From positions 1-5,800 of the forward strand of contig DATBMA010000116.1 in the NCBI GenBank assembly GCA_036555105.1: a stretch of DNA of 5,800 nucleotides, read 5' to 3'. The notes beneath the pieces were generated by a model. That model searched no databases, was not told the origin of the DNA, and was given only the letters and a program-made list of their open reading frames with translations. Of this stretch, positions 5,077 to 5,800 are shown in pieces (position 1 is the first letter of the stretch; the number at the start of each line of letters is the position of its first letter). Made by a program: the position numbers and the translations under genes. The stretch is from DATBMA01 sp036555105. Lineage in GTDB: Bacteria; Actinomycetota; Acidimicrobiia; Spongiisociales; ZC4RG35.

Positions 5077-5800
5077 CTGCCCACGACGCGGTCGTAGAGG
5101 GCAACCACTGCTTCGAGCTGCGGGTCCAGCCCGGCCAGATCGAGCTGCTCCGCCGCCGGGACCCGAGATGCCATCTTTTCGCCGTTCACCTCCAGGGAGG
5201 TCAGCAACCGCTCGATCGCCTGGAGAGTCGCCGCAGCCGTGTGGAACACCATCGGCAGAGCGAACCACTCGACGTGCCACGACCCCAGGCCCCTTTCCAA
5301 TTCGGGCGGCCGCGCCCCGGTGATCATCGCCCCCGCCCCCCGGCACGCCTCTGCCGCGGCCAGCGCATGGATGGCGTCGATCGGGTTCCGCTTCCCCGCC
5401 ATGCTGGAAGACCCTCCCGCCCGGACCGCCACCTCGTCGACCCCGGCCTGGGAAAGAAGGGCGATGTCGGCAGCCACTTTGGCCATCGAACGAACCGGCG
5501 CTTCCACCGATTCCACGATCTCCCATACCCGGGAGCGGTCGGCGTGCCAGGCTAGAGCCGGGGCCGCGAGCCCCAAATGCCGGGAGGCGGCCGCTACCAC
5601 CTCCGCCGCCTCCGTTCCCAGCTCGGCCCTGGTGCCCACCGGGCCCCCCAGCTGGATCGCCAGGCCGCGGCGGATGGCCCGTAAGCCCTCGATCTGCCTC
5701 AAGAGTGGCTCGAGCCACCCGGCCACCCGCATCCCGAAGGTGGTCGGACGGGCTTCTTGCAGAAAGGTGCGCCCCATCTGCGGCAGCCTTCGATGGGCCT
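5073..5800 (-). CDS. pcaB: 3-carboxy-cis,cis-muconate cycloisomerase PcaB, C-terminal part (5' end beyond window)
   Basis: Lactonises 3-carboxy-cis,cis-muconate, the product of protocatechuate 3,4-dioxygenase, two steps before PcaD. About 242 codons are present; the frame is open to the right edge, so the N-terminal roughly 200 residues of a usual 400-450-residue protein are missing. The ATG at 5777 is internal: the preceding codons already give family sequence (LPQMGRTFLQ, like the usual P-M-x-x-RT-x-x-Q). Fumarase/aspartase-superfamily features seen are RTFLQEARPTTFG and, at 5382-5417, GGSSSMAGKRNP, the flexible loop carrying the proposed catalytic Ser. Most members have MPxKxNP there, so Ala-Gly instead of Pro-x is noteworthy. 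IDAIHALAAAEACRGAGAM and GLGSWHVEWFALP follow as in PcaB. It overlaps pcaD by four bases (GTGA). Adenylosuccinate lyase is less likely given the partner gene. Confidence 0.86.
   Translation of the reverse strand, partial: AHRRLPQMGRTFLQEARPTTFGMRVAGWLEPLLRQIEGLRAIRRGLAIQLGGPVGTRAELGTEAAEVVAAASRHLGLAAPALAWHADRSRVWEIVESVEAPVRSMAKVAADIALLSQAGVDEVAVRAGGSSSMAGKRNPIDAIHALAAAEACRGAGAMITGARPPELERGLGSWHVEWFALPMVFHTAAATLQAIERLLTSLEVNGEKMASRVPAAEQLDLAGLDPQLEAVVALYDRVVGR

Noticed and set aside
5077..5718. In-frame upstream extension of pcaD making a 475-residue protein
   Set aside because: The extra part is Gly/Arg-rich antisense-like sequence overlapping pcaB in another frame. PcaD homology begins right at the GTG at 5076.
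1..5800. CRISPR arrays, tRNA or rRNA genes, insertion sequences, attachment sites
   Set aside because: No regularly spaced repeats, tRNA-like cloverleaf, rRNA-like stretch, transposase frame or flanking direct repeats were seen on either strand.

Overview
The window is visibly GC-rich and densely coding. GC-rich third positions, a GTG start, a start (galB) with no usable Shine-Dalgarno sequence, and a Thr-rich lipoprotein linker suggest a high-GC bacterium. An actinomycete-type lineage is the best guess, but nothing here proves it. All but one short stretch concerns the breakdown of lignin-derived methoxylated aromatic acids.

Layout, left to right. (1) The first 111 bases hold the start of a minus-strand secreted lipoprotein, followed by about 130 bases of non-coding DNA. 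(2) Bases 239-2795 encode the last three steps of the protocatechuate 4,5-cleavage / gallate (meta-cleavage) pathway. These are a GalD/LigU-type 4-oxalomesaconate tautomerase on the minus strand, and, diverging from it across a 60-base promoter region, a GalB-type PIG-L-fold hydratase and a GalC/LigK-type CHA aldolase on the plus strand. (3) Bases 2812-5800 are all minus strand: the 3' part of pcaB (3-carboxy-cis,cis-muconate cycloisomerase), pcaD (3-oxoadipate enol-lactonase) and a LigM/DesA-type tetrahydrofolate-dependent O-demethylase. The first two belong to the protocatechuate 3,4-cleavage (beta-ketoadipate) route.

How the genes could work together. A LigM/DesA enzyme moves the methyl group of vanillate, 3-O-methylgallate or syringate to tetrahydrofolate, giving protocatechuate, gallate or 3-O-methylgallate. 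Protocatechuate could enter the PcaB-PcaD ortho route to beta-ketoadipate. Gallate (or protocatechuate cut in meta fashion) could reach oxalomesaconate and be finished by GalD-GalB-GalC to pyruvate and oxaloacetate. The window therefore carries parts of two usually alternative lower pathways, arranged tail to tail with a shared demethylase at the junction. No ring-cleavage dioxygenase is present here, so how the two arms are fed is inference.

Regulatory structure visible: an 8-bp perfect inverted repeat with an 11-bp spacer between galD and galB, a 42-base imperfect palindrome spanning both stop codons at the convergent aldolase/demethylase junction, a 4-base GTGA stop/start overlap between pcaB and pcaD, and a clear Shine-Dalgarno sequence that fixes the demethylase start. 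No RNA genes, CRISPR arrays or mobile elements were seen.
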